Source: Triangularia verruculosa (lineage: Eukaryota; Ascomycota; Sordariomycetes; Sordariales; Podosporaceae). From it: DNA of 64,000 nucleotides. A program made the position numbers and the translations under genes. Below are positions 10,123 through 19,913 of the stretch, in pieces. Numbering within the stretch: position 1 is the stretch's first letter; every line of letters starts with the position of its first letter. The DNA is taken from NCBI GenBank assembly GCA_033296885.1, contig MU863906.1, forward strand, positions 186,001-250,000. The letters are read 5' to 3'. The notes below the pieces were generated by a model. It was not told where the DNA came from. It saw only the letters and a program-made list of their open reading frames with translations, and made no database searches.

Positions 10123-12439
10123 GGGGCCATTTTGGGCATTATCCCGCGTTTCTGTCTGGATATAGCGATTTGTTGAATTGGTAGCAGGGCATTTCCTAGT
10201 CTACAACTCGAGGCTATGATGTAGCTTAATTCGAGACAAGCTTGCTTGGTCAAGATCACAGCCTGGAGTGGATGTCTAACCCCGCCCTCATACACCACCA
10301 CTTCTGCATCGGATGTGACTTATATCCTTGACGCTCATGTACGCACCAACTATAATCCTGAGCTACGACAAAGCTTCTCCTTGGTGTGATGAGGTTCAGC
10401 AAAGAAGGAGATGCTGAATGAACACTGACTGGGCCAAAAGCCTCGAGAGCATGCATGCACAGCAAGTATATGACAGGGTGCACTAGGTAATACTGAGAAT
10501 ATAATACTCCCTACAGTGGGTGGGTGTCTGCCAGGCCTTTTAACCGTTCTGCATCTGTTGACACAGTGGCGTTGCAGGAACCTGTTGACCTCTTGACTCC
10601 TCTTGAGCGACACATGGGGAGTGACGGCCCAGCCCTGCTTCATGAATGCAAGGGTACCCGGGCAGCTCCATCTGCACCTTCTCTTCTTGGAAAGGTCACG
10701 CAATTTCATTGGCCAGGAAGGCCTCATGCCCCGTGCACACTGATTCTAAATAAGCGAATGTGAATGGCTGCATGTGGTCCCGGTCCTGTCCTCGCGCCGC
10801 CATGGATGCCCCGCGATTTGAACTGCCCTGCGACTTGAATTATCCCACGAGTTGGATTGCCCCCGCGAACCCTCGAACCGCACACTTACGACCGCAGATT
10901 TCTTGTCTTCTGCGGCTTATTCGCTATTCGCATGCACGAGATCGTGCATGGCGAGACCCCGGGCATGGTCTTCTGCCGCCGGAAGGACGGGACGCATGCG
11001 GCGAGCCTGGCCGGGGCTGCGGCGGTGGGGATCGGCCACTGCCAGCGGGGCATTCTTGGAAGCATGAGGCAGAACACCATTCCCGGTTGACGCTGTATCT
11101 AACAGCGCGCACGGTGCTGGAAGCAGCCAACGACGGACTGGCGGGATGCAGTTAACATTTGACCTCCCACTCATCCTCCCGGTCCTCGCCTCCGCGTCTA
11201 TGGCCACCGGCGCCGAAGGGGGCGCCGGAGGGGGTGAGCGCCAACCGAAGGCGGTGCCGACGTGGTCACCGCAGGCTGTCACCTCTGGCCGCGTCCTTCG
11301 ACGACTATAAAGTCAGACTCCCGTCGGACTGCGGAGTGTTCCTGGCTGTCGGTAGAATCGCCGTCACACCGGCGTGGCGGAATGGATTGCTGGGTCGTAG
11401 CACGAACGGCCTCCGGCTCATAGACGGGGCTAGGTCGACCGGTTGCGTGCCGCGAGGTGGCGAGTGTAGCGTACTGGACGGCGCAGCCTGCCAGGAGGTG
11501 CAGCCGGGTTCCATTGTCGTCCAGCAGCCAAGGCAGGACGCGCAGCGACGGGCAGACGCGCGTGACGGTGAGGTGGGCTTCTCGGCACTGCAGAGGATGC
11601 GGAATTGAATGGGGCAGTCACTGCACCGCGTCGTACACCGGGGGCCACGCTTCAATGGTGTCAGGGCACCGTCACAACTAAGCGTGACTGCACGTGGGCG
11701 GGCGTATAGGAAGAGATACCACCGGGATGCAAGGGGAACAACAACGGTCTTCAAGCTTGCAAGATCAGTGCGCCGCGTACCCTTATGATCAGTCATCGGC
11801 TTCGAAGCAGCGCTGCGCCCACCGTCGAAGTAGTACTGGATGTTCTGCTGACTCGGTCCTATATCACACGGTGAGGGCTTCGACGCAACGGTGCTCGTGC
11901 ATCCTACACAGGGTCAAGTAGCCCACCCACCATCATCGTGATTTCAGTCACTCCTCTTCGTATATCGATTATAGGGAGCGGTTCCTATTTTTGGGCTTAC
12001 GGACATTTCTTTTTTGACTCTGGCTACCTATCGCGTTGAGAGTTAACCTGACTGGGTCTTTTTGGCCTTTTCGACCAGGACACGGAGCTGGCGCAGCGGC
12101 AGCTGTGAGTGTATTGACCTCTATGATGTTAGTGGGCGGGCGCGGGAGTTCGAGAGTCGGTGTCTCAGCGAGCGCCTGCTGGTATTGCAACTGACTATGT
12201 GATTGGTGATGAACTTGTGAGATATTTTTGATCAGGAATCAATGGCAGCAGCAGCGGCAGCCCTTGAATTTAACCTGGGTTAGGGTAGACACGACCCCGC
12301 AAGCTGCATGCCCCCCACCTCAGTCATGTCTCACAGCGTTTCTCCTCATCTCATCATGTCCAACTCACCATATCTGGACGGCTCATGTGTTTTGTCCCCA
12401 GTTTCCACCTCACTATCATTCCCCTGAACTTTTCTAGCT
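10123..12439. other. Long intergenic region, GC-rich in the middle
   Basis: No intact gene. The 10.8-11.8 kb part is markedly GC-rich and has open frames on both strands but no consistent protein. On the minus strand around 11.6 kb a Cys motif of the form C-x2-CPIQFRI appears, followed in a shifted frame by HLTVTRV. This may be a broken copy of a fungal Cys-rich protein. The last 200 bases are the presumed promoter of the oxidoreductase at 12440. Confidence 0.4.
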
Positions 12440-13885
12440 ATGGATGAAAGAGCCTCCCTCCCCGTCTCCCTTCCCGTGCCCAACCCAACCCCATCCTACT
12501 GGCACTGCCTCTCTGCACCTCTCCATTCCCTTGCCCCAGACTATCGCTCGACTCCAGACCTCCCCTCACACTGCGATACAGTCATCGTCGGCTCTGGCAT
12601 ATCCGGCGCGGCCATAGCTTACAATCTCCTCCGCTCCCAAAAGCCGTCCAGTGACAATGACCCCAGGCAAATCCTGCTGCTTGAAGCCCGCACGCTCTGC
12701 TCCGGCGCGACAGGCCGAAACGGGGGCCACACCAAAGCCGCTTCCTACCGCAGCTTTCTCTCGCACGTCGCCTCCCTCGGCCAAGACGAAGCAGTCAAGA
12801 TTGCGAGACTGGAGTACAGCAACATCAAAGCTGTTCACAGCTTCGCTAAGGAGCACGGCATAGAGTGCGACTTGTTTGAAGGGGACACGGTAGATGTCAT
12901 TTACGACGCTGCGCAATGGGCGGAGGCACAGGAGGCGGTTGAGAAGCTGAGGGGAGTGTTTCCAGCAGGTGATCCAGTGGGGCGGTATATACTGCTGACG
13001 AAAGAGGAGGTGGAACAGGAGTACTTGGTGCATGATTATGACTATGAGGGCAAAAGGGAAGAGGTTAAAGGCGGGGTGAGATATGAGGCGGGGAGTTTGT
13101 CTGCTTATAAGTTTGTGATGGGTGTATTGAAGGAGGCGGTGGAGATGGGGTTGAATCTCCAGGCCGGTGCAGTTGTTACTGGGTTGGAAAGGGATAAAGA
13201 AGATGGGAGATGGGTGGTGAAAACGAATAGGGGACTGGTGCGGGCGGGGAGGGTGGTGCTGGCTACGAATGGCTATACCGCTGCTCTAAAGCCAGAGATT
13301 TTTCAGGGAGTGGTTGTGCCATTGAGAGGGCAGATCACGGCACATAGACCTGGGACAAAGATGCCAGCCAGAGGTTGTTTGGAGACAACCTATAGTTTCA
13401 TCTATGAAGGGGGCTATGAGTATATGATCACTAGACCTAAGGGGAGCGAGTATGAAGGGGATATCATCATGGGAGGGGGGCTGGTGAGGGGGGAGCCAGA
13501 CGAAGGATTGAGAGAGTTTGGGGTGAGTGATGATACCAAGGTGAATGAGGGGATAGGTGCGTACTTGAGAGAGACGACACCGAGGTATTTTGGCAGGGAT
13601 TGGGGTGATGACCATCCTGACGGCCGGACAAGGCAGGAGTGGGCGGGCATCATGGGATTCAGCCCTGATGGTTTCCCTTTTGTGGGAGAGGTTCCCGGGC
13701 AGGAAGGGTTATGGCTAAGTGCAAGCTTTCAGGGGCATGGAATGGTGTTGTGTTGGATGTGTGCGGATGGGCTGGTGAAGCTGATGAGAGGCAAGGGTAA
13801 AGAGGAGGTTGAAGGGTGGTTTCCAGAGATTTTTGTAATCACGGAGGAGAGGCTGAAGAAAAGGTTCCAGGGGAGGCTGAGCTGA
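12440..13885 (+). CDS. FAD-dependent oxidoreductase (DAO family)
   Basis: Single exon, 481 residues. The Rossmann FAD-binding motif lies at about residues 46-62 (DTVIVGSGISGAAIAYNLL), followed by an acidic end of strand two (LLLEART) and the GATGRNGGH loop typical of D-amino-acid-oxidase-like flavoproteins. A C-terminal second FAD contact is visible (WAGIMGFSPDGFPFVGEVP, then SFQGHGM). The family oxidises amines or amino acids and transfers electrons to oxygen; the substrate cannot be read from sequence. There is no secretion signal and no clear peroxisomal tripeptide (it ends RLS). Codons are C-ending in the first third and strongly G-rich afterwards. It stands alone, though a LaeA-like gene follows 1.3 kb downstream. 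Confidence 0.93.
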   Translation: MDERASLPVSLPVPNPTPSYWHCLSAPLHSLAPDYRSTPDLPSHCDTVIVGSGISGAAIAYNLLRSQKPSSDNDPRQILLLEARTLCSGATGRNGGHTKAASYRSFLSHVASLGQDEAVKIARLEYSNIKAVHSFAKEHGIECDLFEGDTVDVIYDAAQWAEAQEAVEKLRGVFPAGDPVGRYILLTKEEVEQEYLVHDYDYEGKREEVKGGVRYEAGSLSAYKFVMGVLKEAVEMGLNLQAGAVVTGLERDKEDGRWVVKTNRGLVRAGRVVLATNGYTAALKPEIFQGVVVPLRGQITAHRPGTKMPARGCLETTYSFIYEGGYEYMITRPKGSEYEGDIIMGGGLVRGEPDEGLREFGVSDDTKVNEGIGAYLRETTPRYFGRDWGDDHPDGRTRQEWAGIMGFSPDGFPFVGEVPGQEGLWLSASFQGHGMVLCWMCADGLVKLMRGKGKEEVEGWFPEIFVITEERLKKRFQGRLS

Positions 13886-15204
13886 CCGTAAGAGGTAGGT
13901 AGTATTGGGGGCCATCCCGATGTCGATGTCGGAAGTCAGTCGAGCAAATCGATGGGTGCATTCACCATCAGAATTGAGACCGCTCTGGAGTGCAATATTT
14001 CCGGGAAGAAGACACGGTCGACTCTCAGTCGACATGAATCGTGTTGCGCCAGTTTTGAGCAGGTACGAGTATGTAAGCGGCAAGCTTTCGAGTGTCGTTG
14101 ATGGTCTTGGTGGAAATCTCCGATCTTTTAGTAATTTCCAGGGTTGAAAGTGGTGCAATGCGAACCCGACAATGTTTCGTGGTCCGTGCGACCGAGCGAA
14201 AGCTTGGACCAGCAGTGCCCAAGGAACGCACGGAACGGTAGTGCTCCGGCATAGGTGAGACCCACCGTTCCGTCCCAGCCATCTGGAACCTGCTCTTCCA
14301 AAAAGCCAGCCTGCCACGAGCGCCACCATGCACCAGCCCAGAGGCAATACGTATGGATATACAACCCTCAGATGCCTATACATGGAAATAACTACGGAAA
14401 TGTGACGATGGCTGGGTTGGTCCGCATTGCTAGCGGCTTTCATCGCCCCCGCTCAGAAGACAAATTGCTGTCCAGCAGACGGGCATCTTGGCTCCTCCAT
14501 GCTCACTCTTTGCCCCACTCTCTTCAGCGGCACTACCCATGCCAAGCCCCGGAAGCACTCAACCAAACTGCTGGGACGAATCCTTCAGCTTTCCATTTAC
14601 TCACCGCTGTCATCTCCAGGTTGGTGAGATCCAGCTAGAGGCGATCAGGACATCTGCTCCGCAGCCTTCACCACACTGCCTTCCATCACCACCAGACACA
14701 CCATCCATATTCCGACGGATCCCTTTGTTTCCCATGAACAACGGGGACACGGAGGATGCCGCACCGCCCATCATTCCCCCCTTGTCCCCCCTTGTCCAAC
14801 TCCAATGGTGCAGCGGTCCACTCGACTGGTTCTGGCACCCGCTTTTTCACTCCCGTTTTGGGACCAGCTCACACCCTGACCCCATCACGGCTGCAACATT
14901 GTTGCATCAAAGGCCTACCAAGAAAGAGGGAAGCCCCCGGCCATCTTGTTCCTAGATTTTTTTGCACCCAGCATCAAGAGGGGAAGCGCCGCACCTTACC
15001 ACTCCCTCGGGTCCCAGCAGATCATCTGTCCCATCTTATTTCACTCTAGCTTGTCTCGACTGCATGGTCCGCCGTGCCAGGTATATAATCCACTTGTTCC
15101 TCGCCTGATTCTGGCCCTTGTCCCTCTTTTGCGCTCACAACCCACCGCGCCAATCACCACCACAAACCATAATTACACGTCAACACACCCATCCGTCACC
15201 TACC
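13886..15204. other. Intergenic region upstream of the methyltransferase gene
   Basis: No supportable gene; the open frames seen are short or antisense to the oxidoreductase. The distal part is pyrimidine-rich and holds a TATA-like element at 15082. Confidence 0.5.
15082..15088 (+). promoter_or_regulatory. TATA-like element of the LaeA-like gene
   Basis: TATATAA lies 117 nt before the ATG at 15205, followed by a C/T-rich stretch as is usual before fungal transcription starts. Assignment rests on position only. Confidence 0.45.
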
Positions 15205-17106
15205 ATGGCGAGTGCGCTGGCTCAGCCCGACGACTCACCATTGAGAACGCCCAACAGGAAGACAAAACCTTTATCGCCGTCACTGAAGCCTTCCATGGCA
15301 TCGAAAATCATGATCGAAACACTATTGACCCAGGACGAAGACAGGTTGCTAGCGGCAGTAGGCGCCGATTCCATGACAGGACTGTCCACAGTAGCAGCAG
15401 CGACACTCGAGAAAGGGAAAGACAAGGCCACATCCGGACCTTCCTCCCCAGCATCCCAAATTAGCCCACGAGGCAGCGTCAGTAGTGCCGAGGACGAGAG
15501 CCCGACTGACTCGGCTGCCAACCTGACCATGACTGATATCGACAGTGTCAATTCCGACAACTACCCAGCTTCAATGACCAGCTCGATCAAGGCTCATGTG
15601 TATGAGGGCGGTCTCCGGTATCACGCCTACAAAAGTGGCAAATATGCGTTTCCCAACGACGAGATTGAGCAGAATCGAGACGACATGAAGCACTCCATGG
15701 CCTTGCTCCTGATGCAAGGCGAATTCTTTTATGCACCCATTGCCGAGAGGCTGGAGACAGGTGCCGAAGTTCTGGACCTTGGTGAGTCTTGCCAAACTTC
15801 ACTCCCGATGGTCAAGGTTCTCCCCATCACATGGAAAGGACATCAGACCACATTCACAACCAGCCGGTACTCAACTTCATGTTGTCCGCCCATGATGCCC
15901 GCTGTGGACAAACAAACAACGACTCCTCGACCCCTTTTGTCCGACGTCTACGACTAGTCATGTTTCACGAAAAGTAAAGTTCAGAGGCTGACCGAGCTGC
16001 GTGCTACGACAGGTACCGGAACCGGCATTTGGGCAATAGAACGTAAGTGGCTTGAACTTTCCTTTCCGTTGGGTCATTCTGTTGCTTCTCTCAGCCGGAG
16101 ACCCGCAGGATGGTGCTGGGACCAGGGACACGACAGCGAACATGCTCAACGAAAGGCACAAATGGGCCATGCTGGGATTTTTGCAGTGTGATGGGCCGAA
16201 GTAGCTCAAGGTCTCACCTGTGCTACCTGGCTGTATCTATCCAACGGTTCGGTACTTGTGTGTTTCACACTATCGGATGCCGGTAGTGAGCTGTTTCTCT
16301 TCTGGGAAGAGCCCCCCCAGGCGTGTGTAACATGTGTGGTCTATCCAGAAGCTAATCGTTTCACCTCCGCAGTCGGCGACAAGTACCCAAATACCACAGT
16401 CACTGGTATTGACCTGTCGCCGATTCAGCCAAACTATGTTCCAGAAAATGTTCACTTCTTTGTCGATGACTTCGACGAGGACTGGGTTGACCCAGACAAC
16501 AAGTTCGACTTTATTCATATGCGCAATGTGATGCATTCTGTGACCGACACAAAGGCACTTCTTTCACGAGTTATGCGGTGAGTCTGGTCTTTCTTCCAAT
16601 CTGGAGCAGACTTCTAACTCTGTTTTCTTAGCCATCTCAAGCCAGGAGGCTACATCGAGATCCAAGACATCGATATCACTCCCATGTCCGATGATGAAAC
16701 ACTGACACCAACCACACCCTACGCTTTGCGAGATTACTTGAGCTATATGGCAGCCGGACTTCGAGCCCTTGGGTCAGAAATGTACGCTATCAAGGACCTT
16801 CCCGCACAATTGGAAGCTGCTGGCTTTGATGACATCAAGAAAACGACACACAAAGTACCAATCGGAATGTGGCCACGGGACAAAAGATTGCGTCTTTGTG
16901 GTTTATTCCTGAGAACAGCAATGATGGACGGGCTTCGAGGGTTGAGTCAGCGACCGATGGGGGCTCTTGGGTGGACGCCACTGCAGATTGAAATGGTATT
17001 GGTCAACGTCAGGAAGGCACTGATGGACCCAAAGATCCACGCTTACTTCACGTTTCATGCCGTATATGCGAGGAAACCCCTGAGTGGCACAACCAATGGG
17101 TCCTGA
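15205..17106 (+). CDS. LaeA-like SAM-dependent methyltransferase
   Basis: Four exons: 15205-15781, 16013-16042, 16373-16577 and 16632-17106. All junctions keep phase. The 30-nt second exon completes SAM motif I, giving VLDLGTGTGIWAIELGDKYP across two introns. The product is about 428 residues: a disordered Ser-rich first 115, then the class I methyltransferase fold with motif I, DLSPIQP (motif II region), the FVDDFDEDW acidic loop, and HLKPGGYIEIQDID. This arrangement (WAI-E, DLSPIQP, KPGGY-E) is that of the fungal LaeA/TAM-like family, which includes the global secondary-metabolism regulator LaeA but also many paralogues. Regulator or small-molecule methyltransferase cannot be decided here. 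The long introns 15782-16012 (231 nt) and 16043-16372 (330 nt) are unusual for this window. Confidence 0.88.
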
Positions 17107-17874
17107 GTTATGGGAACATGACGAAGAGCGGAACAAATTCAGCAACACAAATAAATGCCCGGCCAAGGGCTGCCACAGTTTGTCCTCAATGCACACATCG
17201 CGGCCCGGTGGCTATCAGTACACGAAGATAGCTGCTAGGCTGTCATATCTCATCCCGCCACGAAGCAGACGGAGAGCTACAGGAAAGAGGCGAGTTGATG
17301 ATTGGTGGTGAACAACAAGAAAGAGGGGCCGAAATAAACATGACTCCCGAATGGCCACTTGGAACTCGCTCGGACGAACTCAACCTGACCAGGGCGCTCA
17401 GAGTGAGAGACTCTGTTGCTGTCAGGGATCAAGTAATGTGTTTACGACGTATTGGTAGCTATCTAGACAGACGCCCGGCAAACGCCAAAGTAAACAATAT
17501 GTCATTAAACCAAGCAATTGCTAAGACCCCCTGAGCCCCTGAACCCCTGAACTTTGTTGCTGGGTACCCCCAACTTAACGACCACCTCTGCAAAAAGTCC
17601 CGCCACTCCACCTTCTGAATCCTGCAACCTACCTTGAGTATAATTCAGCCTCCACTAGCATGATGGGCGAGAACTTTATCACCGCCATCACTTTTCATGG
17701 CGTAACGGGAAACCCCTGCACTTTGTTGACAATCCGGGACTCGATAAGCATCGCACCTAATTCAGACAACACCCGACACATATGCGAGATTCGACATACA
17801 TGCGAGATAGAGCATTTTATTTCCTCGGCGACGCCAAACTTCGACTTAATCTCTTGCTGCCTATCTACTACCAT
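17107..17874. other. Intergenic region between convergent genes
   Basis: It lies between the 3' ends of the methyltransferase (+) and the fourth orphan-family gene (-). Only motif-free short frames are present. Confidence 0.5.
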
Positions 17875-18591
17875 CTAAATATCGCACTCCGCCATCGACT
17901 GACCAACCTCGCACTCTGCGCAAAGCCGATATGCCGACGGCTGTCCCCAGACGTGCTGGATGTAGTCACCACATTCACAGCAAAACTCACTAAGCGGTGT
18001 TTGTTTGGACAGTACATTCGGCGACGGCGCTCTCGGCGTAGGCACTGAAGCCGTTGGGGAAGGCGTCAGTATCCTCAACCCCGAAGCTGATGAAGGGGTT
18101 GGCAATCCTGCTTCCGAAGACCAAGCAGCCTGGTTTTGACCGTCATGACTGTGCAAGGTATCATCACCGCATGTGAAATTCCCCTTGCTTGCGTCATCGA
18201 AGCCGAGGGCTTTGCTGATGACTTGAACCGCAGATTTCGAGAGGACAAGGATGTTGCCATCATCGGGTTCAATCGAGATGGACGATCGTGTAGAGGGCGG
18301 CCTGACTGAGATGTTGCGGCGCGGTGACGAAATCATTTCAGCCATTTCACTTCTTAATTCTGTGAGCCGCTTTTCGAGACAATCAATGTACTGGCGGTCG
18401 CGAAGGTCTTGGTCCTTTAGCGCCTGGATGATGGTCTTGTCGTCCCTGGCTTCTGCTTCCAGGAGGCGGATTTTGTCCAATGCGGTCTTCAAAGGGTCAT
18501 ATGACCCAGAGGTTGAGGCTGTATTGTATGCCGCCGAGACTGGGTACGGTGGCAACAGTGCCCTCGGCACACTTTCTGGGGCTGGCGCCAT
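17875..18591 (-). CDS. Orphan small protein, family member 4 (coiled coil, LG-F-D block, zinc-ribbon-like tail)
   Basis: Single exon, 238 residues. Order: Pro/Ala-rich N-terminus; coiled coil (KTALDKIRLLEAEARDD, then LRDRQYIDCLEKRLTELR); the family block SISIEPDDGNILVLSKSAV ending in ALGFD; a Ser/Pro/Thr linker; and a C-terminal four-cysteine unit, CCEC-x18-CAEC, that looks like a small zinc ribbon. It aligns with the gene at 7361 through RD-Q-x3-CLEKR-x2-EL and the EPDDG block, so the two are clearly related. Its copy on the opposite strand, 8-10 kb from the tandem trio, suggests an inverted or dispersed duplicate. The zinc-ribbon-like tail is not seen in the other three, so it was either gained here or lost there. 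Function unknown. Confidence 0.74.
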   Translation of the reverse strand: MAPAPESVPRALLPPYPVSAAYNTASTSGSYDPLKTALDKIRLLEAEARDDKTIIQALKDQDLRDRQYIDCLEKRLTELRSEMAEMISSPRRNISVRPPSTRSSISIEPDDGNILVLSKSAVQVISKALGFDDASKGNFTCGDDTLHSHDGQNQAAWSSEAGLPTPSSASGLRILTPSPTASVPTPRAPSPNVLSKQTPLSEFCCECGDYIQHVWGQPSAYRLCAECEVGQSMAECDI

Positions 18592-18955
18592 GAGGTCTGC
18601 TTGAAGATGGGCAGTATGAGGCGTTTTTCAAAGCCTTGCTTTGAGCAATGGTATGAAAGGTTGGGTTCCTGAAGTGAACGCAAGGAACAGGTACCAGGGC
18701 TACAGCAAATGCTTTTTGGAGCTGGTGGTCAGGTACCTAGCTATGTCATAATGACCTACATCCGAACTTTGCCTGCAGCACCTGTGCTGATCAAGCGCAT
18801 GCGATTTGAGGTTATATCAACTGCCTGCATGGAACTCGGGGATAGTTTGTAAGCGTCAACGCACGCCATTTGCGCAGGCATGGCCATCAATATTTGAAAC
18901 TAAAAAGAATATGACCCCGTACCCAGAGTAAAAATAGAAAGAAAAAAACCCCTCT
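18592..18955. other. Short intergenic region
   Basis: Promoter side of the orphan-family gene ending at 17875 and 3' flank of the small membrane-protein gene. It contains a GGTACCTAGC copy of the recurrent motif near 18730. Confidence 0.45.
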
Positions 18956-19441
18956 CTAATTGCCCCAAAAATATAGATACTCCCATCCAGCCCCTGCGAA
19001 GAACGCCAACACAATATCCACCAAGAAAAGGAAGCCCCCAAAACAAGACCAAAAGATCCACCACCACTGTCCCTTCCCAGACCCTAAGTTGTGTCAGCCC
19101 AAAGACAAAGCCACATGATGCTGATGAAACTTACCAACCGCACGCACCACCACCGCCAGAAGAGCGACCCGAGACCACCCTCTCAATCCCTCCCACAAGC
19201 GTGTCCACATGCTCCTGCCCATCCCCGGCCGGCGTCCAACCTCCACCCTGTCGCCCCAACCCGGCGAGTCGACCCTCTCCCTAACACTGAATCAGCACAT
19301 AGGGCCACAGTTAATTAGCTTAGACTCTCGAACAACTCACGAAGCAGCGAGGCCGGTCGGGGCCTGTGAACAGACATGTACGTATCCATACGTGCAACGG
19401 GCGATTGGCAGGTTTGCAGGCGCAGACGATGAAGCCGACAT
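18956..19441 (-). CDS. Small three-exon membrane protein, unknown function
   Basis: Three short exons join in one frame on the minus strand: 19441-19341, 19280-19135 and 19083-18956. The introns are 19281-19340 (GTGAGT...GTTAG) and 19084-19134 (GTAAGT...CTTAG). The product is 124 residues. It starts MSASSSAPANLPIARC, has an Arg/Gly-rich middle (GRRPGMGRSMWTRLWEGL), a first hydrophobic stretch (VALLAVVVRAVG) and a long Trp/Phe-rich membrane segment (WWWIFWSCFGGFLFLVDIVL) before the C-terminus YLYFWGN. Two consistent phases and canonical splice ends make chance unlikely, but no family is recognised. No exon exceeds 50 codons, so single-frame ORF searches would miss it. Confidence 0.52.
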
Positions 19442-19913
19442 TTCTTTTTCTTTTTCCCTTATTGTCTCTTAAAGGCTGGAGAGTAGTCGGAATCGATCGT
19501 GCGGAAGAGAAGAGGAGAATTGAGGTGATCGTGCGGAAGAGGAGAGGAATCGACGGCTGCAAAACATTCAAGGTCTTCCAGGCACCGGATTCTCTTCCTC
19601 ATCTCGGTACCGTAAGGCGAGGAGGGGAGTCAGCGGAGGTATTGCCATCGTCACTACCTTAGGACCACGACAGAGGAAAGATTAGACCTTCCTCATGCGG
19701 TGAATAGAGAGGCTTGCGGGTTGCACCGGGTTCGAATGTATATAGTAAGGTAATTACCTGACACATTGCACCTGCATATCTTATATGGAGCTGTCAGATC
19801 AGGCCAGGTTCAATGAACACTGCTAAACGAGCTAAATGACTGGTCCCCTTACTTCCATCCAATGTGAACAAACCAGAATCTCAAAGCAACAAAAGCCAAA
19901 CTGCATAATCGAA
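19442..19913. other. Intergenic region
   Basis: Upstream region of the small membrane-protein gene and 3' flank of the pseudokinase gene. No gene seen. Confidence 0.45.

Noticed and set aside
10857..11155. Overlapping plus-strand frames in the GC-rich island
   Set aside because: Open frames are expected by chance at this GC content; residues show no motif.
13715..14443. 242-codon minus-strand frame overlapping the 3' end of the oxidoreductase
   Set aside because: No recognisable domain, no ATG context, and half of it is antisense to a strong CDS.
12440..17106. Oxidoreductase plus LaeA-like gene as a secondary-metabolite cluster
   Set aside because: No synthase (PKS, NRPS, terpene cyclase) or transporter is nearby; two tailoring-type genes 1.3 kb apart are not enough.
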